The notes under the pieces are model-generated. The model was given only the letters and a program-made list of their open reading frames with translations, did not search any database and was not told where the DNA came from. A stretch of DNA of 64,000 nt from Populus alba (Eukaryota; Streptophyta; Magnoliopsida; Malpighiales; Salicaceae): NCBI RefSeq assembly GCF_005239225.2, contig NC_133289.1, forward strand, positions 11,640,889 through 11,704,888, written 5' to 3'. Shown here in pieces: positions 61,301-64,000 of the stretch. The position numbers and the translations under genes were made by a program. How positions within the stretch are numbered: position 1 is the first letter of the stretch; every line of letters starts with the position of its first letter.

Positions 61301-64000
61301 CCAGCTTTTCAGCTGGCTCCAGAAGATTTCCTCTTTCCTTCAAGAGTTTAGATGAACTTTCCCCACCTTCCTTGGAATTGCTTGGATCCTTAGCAGTTAA
61401 ATGTAACAATAGGCATCAAGAAATTTGCAAATATCCAAAAGAAAACAGAGAAGGGAAAAAAAAGAGAGAAACACAGTTGATATAAACAATGACAGGTAGT
61501 TCCTGGATGCTCCTTAACATGCAACCAACGATACTATTTAGGTTTTGAGCTTAGGTGCAGCTTCCAAGGTGGAATTACTATCTGCTATCACTCTTTGTAT
61601 ATTTTTTTGACATCTACTGTCCTGGTACTCTATTGGGTGCTTTTATTATATTCAAAATTTTAATATTAATCTCAAAATTGAAGATGTTACAATTACAAAC
61701 ACTCAGTTATTTGGGCACACACCATAAATACCCTGAACCCTAGAAAGAAAGCTGCATATAGAAGGAATATAATAGCGTCTAGAAAACAAAAGTGCTGTAT
61801 CTCTCTGTCTCTCTGTTTCCACATTCTCAGAAAGAGGACAGCAATTTAAACTTCTAGGTGCTTGAAAAAGAAAACAGGAAAATTTCAAACAGGAGCATGC
61901 CATTTAGATCAACAAAGATATATATTCGAAGAACAGAGATATTGAGAGTCAGTGTTTTGACCAGTCTTCATTTCATAAAAATAAGATGTTAAAGATATAA
62001 ATTCAAAGAGCTATTTGAAAATTATACAAGGAATCTCAAATAGATTAACTGTTACCTGCTGCTGAACTAGTAAAGCAGACGCTCCCAAGGCAGCTGTAAC
62101 AGCACCAACCATCACTCTATCATTGTTTATAGTTTTCAATTTTGCTTCTTCTCCTTCTCTATTTATTGAACTGTTGAAACTTGTTCCATGACCAGTTTTG
62201 ATTGTAAGCTCATGATCCATCTCCTTTATGCAGACCTTGTCTTGACTTCTCTGCCCATGATTTTGGGTTTGACCTGAGGATTTTATGTCATTCTCGTTCC
62301 TTGTAGCCACATTAAAATATTTTCTCAAAGCAGCTAAGCTAGACCCTATAATGACACCAACTGGCAGTAATCTTCGCAGATAATTTGTTCTAAGAACAGA
62401 AGATGAAATGGCCTTGACAATATGCTCTCCATGAACAGTACCAACTTTTTCTTCAGCACCTTCAATTCTATGATATTTACCTTTCAAGCACCAAGTATGA
62501 TCCTTGTTACGTCCAATGGCCAGAGACACAGCATCTGCAACTAGCTCAAGATCTCTAGCAAAATAGGACTTCATTTCTTTCTTGCTAGCTGCACCTAGTT
62601 TGCGATCAACTTCAATCCTCAAAGCATCCAAAACAACAATTTTCACAAACTCCATTAACTCATCTAATATACCATCATCATTTTCAGTAAAATTTTCCAC
62701 TGTGCTATATTCTTCAACAGGTTCCTGTTGCTTTTCAGTATCTAATACTACATATGATGGTTCGATATAACTTTCTCCGTCATTCTCTTTTCCAGAGGAG
62801 TGGACCTGAACCTTTATGCCAGGATCATTACTGGTGGTAACACCTCCTATAGAGTCTCCAGTGATTCCTGGCTGCTCTAGGAGCTTCCATTTACCTTCTT
62901 CTGGAAAATAGTCAAGCAACAGAGCAGTGGTTGTATCTAGATCAAGTGGCTTGCTATTTGGAATCTTTGAAAGAAGATATCTGTGGAAATATTTGTTCTG
63001 TACAAAGTCTCCACTTGGATTTGCAGTTACGTACAATGGAATGCTATTTACATGTCCATCATAGCCAGCCAAATGCTTGCCACTAACTAATTGATCCTTC
63101 TTTTGTTCTTCCTTAATTTCATAGTTGCTCGCAATATCTCCCTGCGAACCCCTAGTACCATTCCCACTAAACAAAATGGGATCCTCAGTGAGTTCCTCCT
63201 CTACCAATCCACTACTCGCAACATTCTGTTGGTTGCCACCACTTTCATGGAGCTTATGCACAGGAGGATGCTGTAATGTGTCTGACTGCTTGCCCGAATG
63301 ATTAGCGTTTTCCAGTTTCTTAGGCTTGGAATCAACTAACTCACCCTCAACCTCATTTTTATTCTTGATTTTGTTTTCATGGTCTGTTTCCTCTTCCAAC
63401 TGAGAAATCATGCTTTCTAGCACACCAAAAACACTGTTAACAGCCACTTGAGTAGAATCATCCATCCCTGTTAAGGCATCTAATGCTTGAGTAACGCTGA
63501 AAGTAGGGGGATTAGAATCAGATGTGGGAGGCTTATTTTGGTCATGAGCAGGTTGCATGGTTTTGTTTTCCCTCTTCTGATCACCATTTCCAACCTTTTC
63601 AATTGCTTCGGAGTCAGTAGCAGATACTGCAGGTGGAAGAGGTTCTTCTGTCATATTGGCTGAAACTATCCTATTTTGATCAGCTGATGAATCTGCAGTT
63701 TTCTCTTCATTTTTCTGATCATCATTTCCATCCCTTTCAATTTGAGAGTCAGTAGCAGATACTTCAGGTGGAAGAGGTTCTTCTGTCATTTTGGCTGAAA
63801 CTATCCCATTTTGATCAGATGATGAATCTGCAGTTTTCTCTTCATTTTTCTGAGTGCTATTCTCCCTTTTTGCTTCTACTTGAGACGATCCACCACCCTG
63901 TTCAACTTTGGATTCATCAACAATTGCTTCTTCCGTGCTACCAGCCTTCTCAGAACGGCTGGTGATGTTAGGGTTACTGCTGGTTTCCAATCCCTTCTCA
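58319..64000 (-). CDS. Large EMB8-like/CPBP membrane protease protein, C-terminal part
   Basis: Partial gene, open at the right window edge. Visible exons: 64000-62056, 61388-61186, 61090-60935, 60291-60057, 59580-59267, 58625-58319, giving about 1052 residues to the stop. Order seen: an acidic, disordered Ser/Glu/Asp-rich region with a 45-residue tandem repeat (63584-63853); a conserved but unnamed soluble block (about 62330-63060); then about eight hydrophobic segments forming a CPBP/CAAX-type intramembrane protease domain. Motif 1, EELLFR (EExxxR), is at 59353-59370. Motif 2, usually FxxxH, reads FSLFQ next to the exon border at 59267. From memory, Arabidopsis At2g03140 has this architecture behind an N-terminal alpha/beta-hydrolase (EMB8-like) domain of about 1800 aa total, which would lie outside this window. 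Plastid location is likely but not shown. Activity is uncertain because of motif 2. Confidence 0.85.
63584..63853 (-). repeat. In-frame 135-bp tandem duplication in the CPBP gene
   Basis: Two 135-bp units (63584-63718 and 63719-63853) encode two 45-residue copies with the shared words NEEKTADSS, DQN-IVSA and MTEEPLPP-VSATDS. The frame is kept across both. They lie in the acidic, probably disordered part of the protein, so length change here is likely tolerated. Confidence 0.9.

Noticed and set aside
63988..63990. Start of the CPBP protein at 63990
   Set aside because: The codon is TTG and the frame stays open to the window edge, so the gene continues to the right.
1..64000. CRISPR array, bacterial operon or organelle insert
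   Set aside because: No spaced direct repeats of that type, no bacterial gene order; all real genes carry spliceosomal introns.

Overview
Plant nuclear DNA, very AT-rich between genes, with intron-rich genes (GT-AG introns) and many short transposon relics. The encoded proteins are closest, from memory, to poplar and other eudicot proteins. A recurrent AT-rich intergenic repeat core (a run ending near GAAAA-CACTTTGAAAAGCAACC and CCAAACAC-type ends) is also familiar from Populus. I therefore read the window as Populus or a close Salicaceae relative. That is inference, not a database match.

Layout. 1-5.6 kb: no convincing gene; repeats, one small MITE and a GC-richer unexplained open frame. 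5.6-19.8 kb (+): a complete 16-exon SAC-domain phosphoinositide phosphatase (849 aa). Its introns carry an L1 LINE tail, and a decayed antisense Ty1/copia element that is itself split by a 291-bp TRIM. 21.8-24.3 kb (-): complete eIF3k (8 exons, 235 aa), convergent with the SAC gene. 27.0-32.9 kb (-): complete 14-exon kinesin-7 of the NACK2/TETRASPORE type (952 aa). 33-52 kb: about 19 kb with no recognised gene, holding MITEs, degenerate tandem repeats, T-rich low-complexity DNA and an orphan promoter-like block near 49.0-50.3 kb. 53.1-56.9 kb (+): complete sucrose synthase (13 coding exons, 803 aa) with a probable leader intron. 58.3-64.0 kb (-): the 3' part of a large gene whose C-terminus is a multi-pass CPBP (CAAX-type) membrane protease domain; the 5' part lies beyond the window edge.

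All exon models were built by hand. For the four complete genes the summed coding length is an exact multiple of three and every junction keeps the family sequence in frame. The genes do not form a pathway: they cover phosphoinositide turnover, translation initiation, phragmoplast cytokinesis, sucrose cleavage for wall synthesis, and a probable plastid membrane protein.

Most notable: a 123-bp-offset tandem duplication over an intron/exon border of the SAC gene, giving two in-frame 3' splice sites; the TRIM nested in the copia relic; three Harbinger-like MITEs with TAA target duplications; a mitosis-specific-activator-like site upstream of the kinesin; and a missing histidine in motif 2 of the CPBP domain. 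I found no evidence of a wholly new biological system.
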